NCBI GenBank assembly: GCA_947447395.1
Contig: CANFJH010000006.1
Span: 1-43,553, forward strand
Source: Microbacteriaceae bacterium
GTDB taxonomy: Bacteria > Actinomycetota > Actinomycetes > Actinomycetales > Microbacteriaceae
Direction: 5' to 3'
DNA: 43,553 nucleotides
The position numbers and the translations under genes were made by a program. This document shows positions 19,302 to 28,706 of this stretch, piece by piece; position 1 is the stretch's first letter, and the number at the start of each line of letters is the position of its first letter. The notes under the pieces are model-generated. The model was given only the letters and a program-made list of their open reading frames with translations, was not told the DNA's origin and did no database searches.

Positions 19302-21199
19302 TACTCAACCACAACGTCAACAAGATCGAACTTGCGGTCCTCAACCGACTTCGTTTCGAGTTGCTGTCGAGAAATGCGAGGGAAACCGGTTGCAAGAGTG
19401 AATACAACTGCAATACCCATGGCTATAAGGGCACTAACCGCCAATGAGAACGACAACCCGGTTGAACTCGAAAGGAAGCCTAACCACACCATTGACCCAA
19501 CTGGCTTGGCAACAGACAGTCCGGCAGCCACAGCAATGGCGAAACCAATCAAAGCCACCCAGTTGAAAGCACCATAGAAGCCGAAACTCCTTGTGAGCGA
19601 TGCATCGTGATAACGACCGCGACGAATAAGCGTGTCAGTGAGAACGGTGCCCAACCAACTCGCTGCTGGAATTAGCAGAATAGAAGTTGCATTGAGCCCA
19701 AGTCCGAGTGGGTTTGCTGCGAAAAGGGCGATTACAGAGATAACTAGCACGCCAGCCAGCGAAACAATCGAGGCAAGCCCATAACCAACGTGGTTAGTTC
19801 CAAGAGTCTTGAGCGCTTCAATTAGCTTAGAAACCCCAACCAGGAGAAGGCTTACAACTGCCAGCACACTGAGGTCGACCAATATCGTCGAAGACATTAG
19901 ATTTCCGCTTCCCAGTAAATGTTGAATAACGGCGAAACCATTCGAGTAGTCATGACCATTTAGCAGTGCAGCAATGTGTCCGTAGCTCAACAATGGAAGT
20001 AAAAATCCAAAAATAAAGATCGGCCAAGTAAGTGTCTTACGCTTTGCTCCCCAAGCCGCAGCAGCCAGCGATTCGCCATCGAGTCCGTATGTGAAAACGC
20101 TTACCACCAGGGCAAAAATTGGCGCAACGGCTAGGAACTTATCTGGTTGGAAAACACCAGCCAAGTTCATGTAATCAATGCCATTGATAGTGAATACGGC
20201 GAAACCAACGAAACCAAGCAAGATAAAAGTTGCCATGACGATTTTTGTCCAACGAACAAAAGAACCGCCGAAAATTGCCAAAATGCCAGCCACCAAAACA
20301 AAACTGATCGCAACTAAAGTACCAAGGCTGACGGAGAATCCTCCTACGTTAAAGATGGCTTGTTTGAAGTCTTCTAGACCCACGATTGTGTTGTTAAAGT
20401 ATTTTCCGCTGGCAAACGCGATGGTTCCAATTGCAAAAAGGCCGGCTAGCAGCAGAGAAATACCAGGAACGATTGCGCCGAAGACACCGTAACTCGCTCT
20501 AGATGCAACTGCGAGCCCCCTCTTGGTGCGACGTGCAGTTACTAGACCAAAAATATTCACCTTGACACCAACGAGAACACCGAGCAGTCCGGCCAAAATT
20601 GAGGTCACAAAGTTTAGGCCCGAAATCGCGGCGACGCTTGCGCCGACTGCAGGAACCAAAACACCGAAACCAATGACCCAGTTTGCAGCGGACACTAATC
20701 TGAATCCACGCACGACTGGCGATGGAATTTCATTAGCAACCAAAGGGCTCTCTGCAGAAATCTCAGGTTCGATCGCTGGAGACTGAACCTGCTCGGTTGC
20801 AACTTGGATAGCCGGCTGACGAATTAAGTCTTCGAATGAATCCGTCGAAGCTTCCCCAGAGCCGACACTTGGTTCGCTTACTGGTGCGATTGGAGTGGAC
20901 GGATTAAAGACTGGGAACTCTGGCACTGGGGAAATCAGTGGCAGTGGGGACAATCCAGCTTTTGCTCGTTCCAAATTCTCTAGTGCGGTAACAGCTCTAG
21001 GGTCGCTGGATGCCTTCATCTTGGCGAGCCAAGCTTCAGTTGAAGCATTGTCTAGCTCACGAAGTTTGGTTTGTTGTTCCAAGAAGTCCATAGCAGCCAA
21101 CATGCCGGCCTCGTTAGCTTGAGCCGCCCCCAAGTGCTGACTGATCTCTTGATCCGTCAAAGACTGGCGCTGCGGGGGCATAAATTCGCTATGTTCCAT
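19301..21199 (-). CDS. NCS1/cytosine-permease-like transporter with about 170-aa N-terminal extension
   Basis: Multiple TM helices; NCS1-like RGLAVASRASYGVFGAIVPG; start MEHSEF at 21199 preferred because ATG 21220 lies in a terminator stem. Confidence 0.72.
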   Translation of the reverse strand: MEHSEFMPPQRQSLTDQEISQHLGAAQANEAGMLAAMDFLEQQTKLRELDNASTEAWLAKMKASSDPRAVTALENLERAKAGLSPLPLISPVPEFPVFNPSTPIAPVSEPSVGSGEASTDSFEDLIRQPAIQVATEQVQSPAIEPEISAESPLVANEIPSPVVRGFRLVSAANWVIGFGVLVPAVGASVAAISGLNFVTSILAGLLGVLVGVKVNIFGLVTARRTKRGLAVASRASYGVFGAIVPGISLLLAGLFAIGTIAFASGKYFNNTIVGLEDFKQAIFNVGGFSVSLGTLVAISFVLVAGILAIFGGSFVRWTKIVMATFILLGFVGFAVFTINGIDYMNLAGVFQPDKFLAVAPIFALVVSVFTYGLDGESLAAAAWGAKRKTLTWPIFIFGFLLPLLSYGHIAALLNGHDYSNGFAVIQHLLGSGNLMSSTILVDLSVLAVVSLLLVGVSKLIEALKTLGTNHVGYGLASIVSLAGVLVISVIALFAANPLGLGLNATSILLIPAASWLGTVLTDTLIRRGRYHDASLTRSFGFYGAFNWVALIGFAIAVAAGLSVAKPVGSMVWLGFLSSSTGLSFSLAVSALIAMGIAVVFTLATGFPRISRQQLETKSVEDRKFDLVDVVVE

Positions 21200-21246
21200 A
21201 AAAAAATAATACCCGCGCATTAAGAATTACTCTCTATGCGCGGGTA
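21199..21246 (-). terminator. Intrinsic terminator downstream of tRNA-Val
   Basis: 11-bp perfect stem TACCCGCGCAT (21246-21236) / ATGCGCGGGTA (21220-21210), 15-nt loop, TTATTTTTTT tract. Confidence 0.88.
21206..21211 (-). promoter_or_regulatory. Candidate leaderless -10 for the permease inside the terminator
   Basis: TATTAT (21211-21206), six T, ATG at 21199. Confidence 0.4.
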
Positions 21247-21256
21247 CTACTATTCG

Positions 21257-21329
21257 TGGGCCCTACCGGGCTCGAACCGATGACATCCACGGTGTAAGCG
21301 TGGCGCTCTACCAACTGAGCTAAAGGCCC
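21257..21329 (-). tRNA. tRNA-Val (anticodon UAC)
   Basis: GGGCCTTTAGCTCAGTTGGTAGAGCGCCACGCTTACACCGTGGATGTCATCGGTTCGAGCCCGGTAGGGCCCA; loop CTTACAC; 3' CCA not encoded. Confidence 0.97.
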
Positions 21330-21340
21330 AACAAGAGACA

Positions 21341-21370
21341 AGGATACGCAATCTAGATCGATTGGCGCAA
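21341..21370 (-). promoter_or_regulatory. Candidate tRNA-Val promoter
   Basis: Minus strand TTGCGC, 18-bp spacer, TATCCT, 11 nt upstream of the mature tRNA 5' end. Confidence 0.45.
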
Positions 21371-21383
21371 ATCCTTTGCCCTT

Positions 21384-21845
21384 TTAGTGAAGTGTTGCCA
21401 AAGCCTTTTCGTATTCGTCCAGCGATCTTGCCTGTCCTGGAGCGGTAACAAACTTGGCGACAAGTTCGCCGTCCTTGTTGACAACAAAGGTTGCACGGTT
21501 GGCAATTCCGCTGTCTTCAAGGAATACACCGTACTGTTTTGCCATACCGCCGTGTGGCCAAAAGTCTGCCAATACTGAGAACTTGTAGCCCTCCTGCTCG
21601 GCAAACAACTTTTGAACAAACTTTGAATCAACCGAAACGGCTAGAAGTTCTACATCGGCTCGCTCAAACTGTGCGAAGTTATCGCGCAATTCACAAAGTT
21701 CACCGGTGCAAATGCCCGAAAAACTTAGCGGGTAAAAAACGATAACCACGTTCTTTTTACCTTTGAACTCAGACAGGGTTACGGTCTCGCCGAATTGATT
21801 GATCAAGCTAAAGTCTGGTGCGGCATCGCCGATGATTAACGGCAT
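21384..21845 (-). CDS. Peroxiredoxin (AhpE/Bcp-type)
   Basis: FYPLSFSGICTGELCELRD peroxidatic-Cys motif; start MPLIIGDAAPDF at 21845 with SD AAGGAG. Confidence 0.9.
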   Translation of the reverse strand: MPLIIGDAAPDFSLINQFGETVTLSEFKGKKNVVIVFYPLSFSGICTGELCELRDNFAQFERADVELLAVSVDSKFVQKLFAEQEGYKFSVLADFWPHGGMAKQYGVFLEDSGIANRATFVVNKDGELVAKFVTAPGQARSLDEYEKALATLH

Positions 21846-21991
21846 AAGGTGCTCCTTTGTTGGTTTCCAATTAGAACATAAAGCAACTCTCAAGTGCGAT
21901 TCATTCCCGCCTTCGAGACGTAGACTTAATGAGCCTTTACCAAGGTGACAAAGTTGTCCTTTTACAAATCCCCCACGAAAGGGAGTATTCG

Positions 21992-24718
21992 GTGTCTCTG
22001 AACAACAACGACGCTTACGCAGTTCACAATCCTGACCAGGACCCTGAGGAAACTCGCGAATGGCTCGAGTCTCTCGATGCTGTAGCTCGAGTGCACGGCC
22101 GAGGTCGCGCCCGCGAAATCATGCTCAACCTTCTTCGCAGATCTCACGAACTACAGTTGAACGTTCCCATCGTTCCAACCACCGACTACCTCAACACAAT
22201 CGCACCTGAAAACGAACCAGAGTTCCCTGGTGACGAGACCGTGGAGCGCACCTACCGCGCATGGATGCGCTGGAATGCCGCGATGCTGGTCCACCGAGCA
22301 CAGCGTCCAGGCGTTGGCGTTGGCGGACACATTTCAACTTTCGCTTCGAGTGCTTCTCTATACGAAGTTGGTTTTAACCACTTCTTCAAGGGTGCCGACC
22401 ACCCTTCAGGTGGCGACCAGATTTTCGTCCAGGGTCACGCATCACCTGGACCTTATGCTCGTGCATTTTTGGAAGGGCGACTCTCAGCCGATCAACTTGA
22501 TGGTTTCCGTCAGGAAAAATCTCACGCTGGTGGCGGGCTTTCGAGCTACCCTCACCCTCGTTTGATGCCAGATTTTTGGCAGTTCCCAACCGTATCGATG
22601 GGTCTCGGGCCGATCAATGCCATTTACCAGGCTCAGTTCAACCGCTACCTCCAGGGCCGTGGTTTCAAGGACACTTCCGAACAGCACGTTTGGGCATTCC
22701 TTGGCGATGGTGAATTGGATGAAGTTGAGAGCCGCGGAGCTCTTCAACTTGCTGCCAACGATGGCCTGGATAACCTAACTTTCGTTGTGAACTGTAACCT
22801 TCAGCGCCTAGATGGTCCGGTACGTGGAAACGGAAAGATTATTCAGGAACTCGAGAGTTTCTTCCGCGGCGCGGGTTGGAATGTTATCAAGGTTGTTTGG
22901 GGTCGAGAGTGGGATTCCCTGCTAGCAAATGACACCGAAGGCGCACTTGTTGATCTCATGAACAAGACTCCCGATGGCGATTACCAAACATATAAAACCG
23001 AAGACGGTGCTTTCGTTCGCGAAAACTTCTTCGGTCGCGATCCTCGCACTGCCAAATTGGTGGAAAACATGACCGATGAGCAAATCTGGGGCCTAAAGCG
23101 TGGTGGCCACGATTACCGCAAGGTTTACGCTGCTTACAAGTCGGCTGTAGAACACAAGGGTCAGCCAACAGTGATTTTGGCTAAGACAATCAAGGGCTTC
23201 ACTCTCGGTAAGTCATTCGAAGGCCGTAACGCCACCCACCAGATGAAGAAAATGACTCTGGAAAATCTAAAGGGTTTCCGAGACGAACTACGTATCCCTA
23301 TTTCGGACGCTCAGCTCGAAGAAAACCCTTACCAGCCTCCTTACTTCCACCCTGGACAGGACGCACCTGAAATTCAGTATCTACACGAGCGCCGGCGCGC
23401 CCTCGGTGGTTACCTTCCAGAGCGTCGTAGTAAGTATGTTGATTTCAAACTTCCCGAAGACAAAACCTATGAAATTTCGAAGGGTGGCAGCGGCACTCAA
23501 GAGGTTGCCACAACCATGGGCTTTGTACGACTCTTGAAGGACCTCCTTCGTGCACCGGAGTTCGGTCAGCGCATTGCGATGATCATTCCTGACGAGGCTC
23601 GTACCTTCGGAATGGATGCATTCTTCCCAACCGCGAAGATTTACAACCCACAGGGGCAGCACTATATCTCGGTTGACCGCGACATTCTGCTTTCCTATAA
23701 GGAATCAGACTCGGGACAGATCATTCACACCGGAATTAACGAAGCGGGTTCGGTTGCTTCATTTGCAGCCGCTGCAACCAGCTATGCAACCCATGGTCAA
23801 GCCATCATCCCGTTCTATGTTTTCTATTCGATGTTCGGTTTCCAGCGAACCGCAGACTCAATTTGGGCTGCTGCCGACCAACTCAGCCGTGGTTTCCTAA
23901 TTGGTGCCACCGCGGGACGCACCACCCTTACCGGTGAAGGTCTTCAGCACGCCGACGGCCACTCACCGATCATCGCTGCAACTAACGATGCGGTGCTGAG
24001 CTACGACCCAGCATTCTCGTATGAAATTGGACACATTATTCGTTCCGGTATCGAGCGTATGTACGGGGGAACTCATTCAGATCCGAACGTGATGTACTAC
24101 CTAACCGTTTACAACGAACCAATGGTGCAGCCTGCTGAACCAGAGAATGTTGACGTTGACGGAATTGTTCGAGGTATCCACAAGGTCTATAACAACCCGG
24201 CAGATGGTCACAAGGCTCAAATCTTGGCTTCCGGAGTTGCCTTACGTTGGGCTCACGAAGCAGCAGAACTTCTGCAGGCAGACTGGGGTGTATCGGCTGA
24301 CATTTGGTCGGTAACTTCTTGGACTGAACTTCGCCGCGACGGTTTGCGCCGCAATGAAGAACGATTCTTGACCCCTGGTGCAAACAATGAAGTGCCATTC
24401 GTGACCTCAAAACTTTCTGGTCACCACGGACCTTTTATTGGTGTAAGCGACTTCATGCACCAAGTTCCAGACCAGATTCGCGAGTGGGTTCCTGGCGACT
24501 ATGCAACCCTGGGAGCTGAGGGCTTCGGTTTCTCAGACACCCGTGCTGCTGCCAGACGTCATTTCAAGATCGATGGACCTTCGATTGTGGTTCGAGTGCT
24601 TGAACAATTGGTAGCCCGTGGAGAAATGGATGCCAGTGCTCCAGCACAGGCAATCGAAAAGTATCGTTTGCATGACGTGAACGCTGGTAACAGCGGAAGC
24701 GCCGGCGGCGAGGCATAA
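21992..24718 (+). CDS. aceE: Pyruvate dehydrogenase E1, homodimeric type
   Basis: [37 protein letters not shown], ThDP motif; GTG 21992 ([11 protein letters not shown]) preceded by SD gaaagggag preferred over ATG 21929. Confidence 0.94.
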   Translation: MSLNNNDAYAVHNPDQDPEETREWLESLDAVARVHGRGRAREIMLNLLRRSHELQLNVPIVPTTDYLNTIAPENEPEFPGDETVERTYRAWMRWNAAMLVHRAQRPGVGVGGHISTFASSASLYEVGFNHFFKGADHPSGGDQIFVQGHASPGPYARAFLEGRLSADQLDGFRQEKSHAGGGLSSYPHPRLMPDFWQFPTVSMGLGPINAIYQAQFNRYLQGRGFKDTSEQHVWAFLGDGELDEVESRGALQLAANDGLDNLTFVVNCNLQRLDGPVRGNGKIIQELESFFRGAGWNVIKVVWGREWDSLLANDTEGALVDLMNKTPDGDYQTYKTEDGAFVRENFFGRDPRTAKLVENMTDEQIWGLKRGGHDYRKVYAAYKSAVEHKGQPTVILAKTIKGFTLGKSFEGRNATHQMKKMTLENLKGFRDELRIPISDAQLEENPYQPPYFHPGQDAPEIQYLHERRRALGGYLPERRSKYVDFKLPEDKTYEISKGGSGTQEVATTMGFVRLLKDLLRAPEFGQRIAMIIPDEARTFGMDAFFPTAKIYNPQGQHYISVDRDILLSYKESDSGQIIHTGINEAGSVASFAAAATSYATHGQAIIPFYVFYSMFGFQRTADSIWAAADQLSRGFLIGATAGRTTLTGEGLQHADGHSPIIAATNDAVLSYDPAFSYEIGHIIRSGIERMYGGTHSDPNVMYYLTVYNEPMVQPAEPENVDVDGIVRGIHKVYNNPADGHKAQILASGVALRWAHEAAELLQADWGVSADIWSVTSWTELRRDGLRRNEERFLTPGANNEVPFVTSKLSGHHGPFIGVSDFMHQVPDQIREWVPGDYATLGAEGFGFSDTRAAARRHFKIDGPSIVVRVLEQLVARGEMDASAPAQAIEKYRLHDVNAGNSGSAGGEA

Positions 24719-24727
24719 ACTTTTCCC

Positions 24728-25645
24728 ATGCTAGTTATCGTCTGTCCTGGTCAAGGTTCGCAAACTCCCGGTTTTTTCAGCCCTTGGTTGGAACTGCCTG
24801 CTTTTAGGGAGACCATCGATCAGGCTCAGACAGCATCGGGTCTTGATTTACTTACCTACGGAACCATCAGCGATGCCGACACCATTAAGGACACTGCAAT
24901 TGCTCAGCCTCTAATTGTGGCTGCGTCTTTGGCATCGTTTGCGGCACTCAAGGCTGCCGGGTTGGGCGACATTGACGGTGTTGCCGGTCACTCGGTCGGT
25001 GAATTGGCAGCGGCTTCAATTGCGGGAGTTTTCGACACGTCAAGTGCCTTGGAGTTCGTGACTAAACGTGGTTCAGAAATGGCAAAGGCCGCTTCCCTCA
25101 CCAAGTCCTCCATGGCTGCCGTCTTAGGTGGAGATCGCGATGACGTTGTTGCTTATCTCAAGTCTCGTGGACTATCGGCAGCCAACTACAACGGCTCTGG
25201 CCAGATTGTTGCTGCTGGAGACGCAGACGGCATCACGGCACTGGCTAACGAACCACTTGCAGGCACTCGAGTCATTCCACTTGCCGTTGCCGGTGCATTC
25301 CACACCAATTTCATGGAACCCGCGGTTGCGGAACTTGCTAACTACGCATCTGGTTTGAGCGCTCAAGATCCTTCCGTTCAGTTGTGGACCAATAAGGATG
25401 GCAGTGTGATTTCTTCGGGAGCTGAATATTTAAACCTTTTGGTGAATCAGGTATCAAATCCGGTTCGTTGGGACCTGTGCATGGAAGCCATGGTTTCTGC
25501 CGGAGTGACCGCTCTCATTGAACTCTCCCCTGCTGGAACGTTGGCGGGTCTAGCTAAACGTGGCATGCCTGGAATCGAAACGCTGGCGTTGAAAACACCA
25601 GACCAGCTGGATGCAGCGATAGCACTTGCAAAGAACCACGGTTAG
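24728..25645 (+). CDS. fabD: Malonyl-CoA:ACP transacylase
   Basis: CPGQGSQTPG, GHSVGELAAASIAG, GAFHTNFM. Confidence 0.95.
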   Translation: MLVIVCPGQGSQTPGFFSPWLELPAFRETIDQAQTASGLDLLTYGTISDADTIKDTAIAQPLIVAASLASFAALKAAGLGDIDGVAGHSVGELAAASIAGVFDTSSALEFVTKRGSEMAKAASLTKSSMAAVLGGDRDDVVAYLKSRGLSAANYNGSGQIVAAGDADGITALANEPLAGTRVIPLAVAGAFHTNFMEPAVAELANYASGLSAQDPSVQLWTNKDGSVISSGAEYLNLLVNQVSNPVRWDLCMEAMVSAGVTALIELSPAGTLAGLAKRGMPGIETLALKTPDQLDAAIALAKNHG

Positions 25646-25654
25646 GAGCCCCCG

Positions 25655-26656
25655 GTGACAGCAACATTAAACCAGTACGAAGCAGTTAAGTACTCGCGAA
25701 TTTATGCTCTCGGAGCTGCCCGAGGTGACTTGTTTGTCACCAACGACGAGGTTGCAGGACCGATTGATTCGAGCGACGAATGGATTCGCCAGCGCACCGG
25801 AATTGTCACCCGTCGTCGTGCGAGTAAAGACCTGAGCCTGATGGACATGGCTGTTTCCGCGTCAAATGAAGCTATCCAAAAGGCTGGCATTGACCCTCAA
25901 GAAATTGGTGCGGTGATTTTTAGCACCATTACCCACCCTTTCCAGACTCCATCGGCAGCTACCTTACTTGCCGACAAAATTGGCGCAAACCCTGCCCCTG
26001 CTTACGACGTTTCAGCCGCGTGCGCTGGATACTGCTACGGCATTGCGCAAGCCGATGCGCTAGTGCGTTCTGGAATGGCAAAGTACGTATTGGTTGTCGG
26101 TGGTGAGAAGCTAAGCGACTTCATTGACCCGACCGATCGAAGCATTTCATTCCTTCTCGGAGACGGCGCCGGCGCCGCCATTGTCGGCCCTTCAGACAAA
26201 CCTGGCATTTCGCCGTCGGTTTGGGGTTCAGATGGTTCGAAGTGGGAAGCGGTCAGCATGACCTCTTCGCTCTTAGAGTTTCGAGACGGAACCGCTTCCT
26301 GGCCAACCTTGCACCAAGAAGGTCAGACAGTATTCCGCTGGGCAGTATGGGAAATGGCAAAGGTTGCCAAAAAGGCTCTTGAAGTTGCTGGAATAAGGGC
26401 AGAAGATTTGAGCGCCTTGGTAACACACCAGGCAAACATTCGTATCATCGATGAGCTCGCCAAACAGCTCGAACTACCTGAATCAGTAGTAGTTGCTAGA
26501 GATATCATCAATACCGGTAACACTTCAGCGGCCAGCATTCCGCTTGCAATGCATGAGTTATTGACTTCTGGCGCAGTGAAGTCTGGAGGTTTGGCTCTGG
26601 AGATTGGCTTCGGCGCAGGACTTGCCTTCGGTGCGCAAGTAGTAGTTCTGCCCTAA
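25655..26656 (+). CDS. fabH: 3-oxoacyl-ACP synthase III
   Basis: DEWIRQRTGI, DVSAACAGYCYG active Cys, HQANIRI, NTGNTSAASIP. Confidence 0.95.
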   Translation: MTATLNQYEAVKYSRIYALGAARGDLFVTNDEVAGPIDSSDEWIRQRTGIVTRRRASKDLSLMDMAVSASNEAIQKAGIDPQEIGAVIFSTITHPFQTPSAATLLADKIGANPAPAYDVSAACAGYCYGIAQADALVRSGMAKYVLVVGGEKLSDFIDPTDRSISFLLGDGAGAAIVGPSDKPGISPSVWGSDGSKWEAVSMTSSLLEFRDGTASWPTLHQEGQTVFRWAVWEMAKVAKKALEVAGIRAEDLSALVTHQANIRIIDELAKQLELPESVVVARDIINTGNTSAASIPLAMHELLTSGAVKSGGLALEIGFGAGLAFGAQVVVLP

Positions 26657-26690
26657 AATTGAAACGATAAATAACCACTAAGGAGAAACC

Positions 26691-26936
26691 ATGGCACTGT
26701 CAAAGGATGAAGTACTGGCTGGCCTAGCCGAGCTAGTAAACGAAGAGACCGGTCTTGCTACCGAGTCAGTTCAGATGGACAAGAGCTTCAGCGATGACCT
26801 AGACATCGACTCGATCTCGATGATGACCATCGTTGTAAATGCTGAAGACAAATTCGGTGTAAAGATTCCTGACGAGGAAGTTTCAAACCTCGTAACTGTT
26901 GCTGACGCTGTTAACTACATCGCAGACAACCAGTAA
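26691..26936 (+). CDS. acpP: Acyl carrier protein
   Basis: DLDIDSIS phosphopantetheine site; 81 aa; SD aaggag. Confidence 0.95.
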   Translation: MALSKDEVLAGLAELVNEETGLATESVQMDKSFSDDLDIDSISMMTIVVNAEDKFGVKIPDEEVSNLVTVADAVNYIADNQ

Positions 26937-26956
26937 TTAAAACTGGGAGAGATTTC

Positions 26957-28189
26957 GTGAAGATCGTAGTAACTGGCCTTGGTGCAACTACCCCACTGGG
27001 TGGAGACGTCAAGTCAACCTGGGATGCCCTACTTGCTGGAAAGTCGGGAATCTCGACTCTCGAGCAGCCGTGGGTGGCCCAATACGAAATTCCGGTAACC
27101 TTCGCTGGCCAGGCAAAAGTCCCGGCCAGCGAAGTTCTCACCCTTCAAGAGTGCAAGCGTCTCGATCCTTCGAGCCAATTTGCACTTATCGCAGCCAGAG
27201 AAGCTTGGGCTGACGCTGGTGCCCCAGAAGTTGAGCCTGAGCGTTTGGCAGTTGAGTTTTCCACCGGTATCGGTGGAGTCTGGACTCTCCTTGACGCGTT
27301 TGACACACTAAAGGAACGCGGACCTCGTCGAGTTCTTCCGATGACCGTTCCAATGCTTATGCCAAATGGGCCGGCAGCGGCTATTGGTATGGACCTAGCA
27401 GCTAGAGGCGGGGTACGAACTTCAGTTTCTGCCTGTGCTTCAAGCACTGAAGCCATTGCTAATGCAATCACTCGTTTACAATCTGGCGAAATTGACATTG
27501 TTGTTGCCGGTGGTTGCGAAGCCGCAATTCACCCGCTACCAATCTCAGCATTCGCGGCAATGCATGCAACTTCGCGTCGCAACAACGAGCCAGAGCTTGC
27601 GTCTCGCCCATACGACGTCGCTCGCGATGGTTTTGTTATGGGTGAGGGTGGCGGAGCCATGGTCCTGGAGACCGAAGAGCACGCAATCGCCCGTGGCGCA
27701 AAGATTTACGCTTATCTAGTTGGTGGGGCAGTTACTTCAGACGCTTACCACATCACAGCTCCAGACCCTGAAGGTAGCGGAGCTGCCCGCGCAGTACTTG
27801 CCGCCTTGAAGCAGGCTGATGCAGGTATAGAAGACGTCGTTCACATTAATGCTCACGCAACCAGCACCCCGGTAGGTGACATTGCCGAGTACACCGCTCT
27901 AAAGAGAGTCTTCGGAGATCACTTGGGTAACATCGCCATTTCAGCAACAAAGGCCTCAACCGGTCACCTTCTCGGTGGCGCGGGCGCCATAGAAGCAGTA
28001 TTTACGGTATTGGCCTTGAAGGAGCGAACTGCTCCCCCAACAATCAACTTGGACAACCAAGACCCAGCTATCCCACTGGACGTTGTAACCAGCCCTAGAA
28101 AGCTGCCTGAAGGCCCAATTTTGGCTATCAGTAATAGCTTTGGGTTCGGTGGCCATAACGCCGTAGTAGCCTTCAGAAGCTACGAATAA
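26957..28189 (+). CDS. fabF: 3-oxoacyl-ACP synthase II
   Basis: VSACASSTEAI active Cys, HINAHATSTPVGD, ISATKASTGHLLGGAGA, SNSFGFGGHNA. Confidence 0.95.
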   Translation: MKIVVTGLGATTPLGGDVKSTWDALLAGKSGISTLEQPWVAQYEIPVTFAGQAKVPASEVLTLQECKRLDPSSQFALIAAREAWADAGAPEVEPERLAVEFSTGIGGVWTLLDAFDTLKERGPRRVLPMTVPMLMPNGPAAAIGMDLAARGGVRTSVSACASSTEAIANAITRLQSGEIDIVVAGGCEAAIHPLPISAFAAMHATSRRNNEPELASRPYDVARDGFVMGEGGGAMVLETEEHAIARGAKIYAYLVGGAVTSDAYHITAPDPEGSGAARAVLAALKQADAGIEDVVHINAHATSTPVGDIAEYTALKRVFGDHLGNIAISATKASTGHLLGGAGAIEAVFTVLALKERTAPPTINLDNQDPAIPLDVVTSPRKLPEGPILAISNSFGFGGHNAVVAFRSYE

Positions 28190-28202
28190 ATCAATCTAAA
28201 TA

Positions 28203-28240
28203 AAAACTCCCCAACACTGACTGTTGGGGAGTTTTTATTA
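28203..28240. terminator. Bidirectional intrinsic terminator between fabF and ctaF
   Basis: AAAAACTCCCCAACA ctgac TGTTGGGGAGTTTTTA. Confidence 0.92.
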
Positions 28241-28249
28241 GGAAATTGT

Positions 28250-28702
28250 TTAGTGTGCGTGCTGTCCGCGCGAGTTTTCAAATACGAACCCGATTAGGGC
28301 AACGATCGCCAATGGGAATCCGATTACGAACAACCACCAACCTACGGCCAGCGAAGCAAATACCACCGCTCCGAATAGACCTAGGAAGAATGGCCACCAG
28401 CTCCAAGCATTGAAGAAGCCAATTTCAGATTCTCCATCAGATATTTTCGCGGTTGGATTATCCTCTGGCACTGGACCTTGGCTTCGGTGAGTCTTTCCCA
28501 GATAGAAAGCAATGAAGGCGGACATGATAGAAAGCATCGTGATTGCTGCGGTTCCGATGATTTCAACCTTTAGGCCACCAAGAGAAGGCCCTCCGTCTGA
28601 TAGACCCTGGTATGGCTCGTTGAGCCCAACTAATGCGTATCCGACAGCAGCGACCAAGTAGAACGCGGCTAGCAGCCAAAAAAGTCTTGCGTTAGTTTTC
28701 AT
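28250..28702 (-). CDS. ctaF: Actinobacterial cytochrome c oxidase subunit IV
   Basis: Four-TM 150-aa protein directly downstream of ctaD. Confidence 0.85.
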   Translation of the reverse strand: MKTNARLFWLLAAFYLVAAVGYALVGLNEPYQGLSDGGPSLGGLKVEIIGTAAITMLSIMSAFIAFYLGKTHRSQGPVPEDNPTAKISDGESEIGFFNAWSWWPFFLGLFGAVVFASLAVGWWLFVIGFPLAIVALIGFVFENSRGQHAH

Positions 28703-28706
28703 GAAC

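Noticed and set aside
21257-21329. tRNA-Val as an integration site for a mobile element
   Set aside because: No integrase, no duplicated tRNA 3' end and only housekeeping genes on both sides
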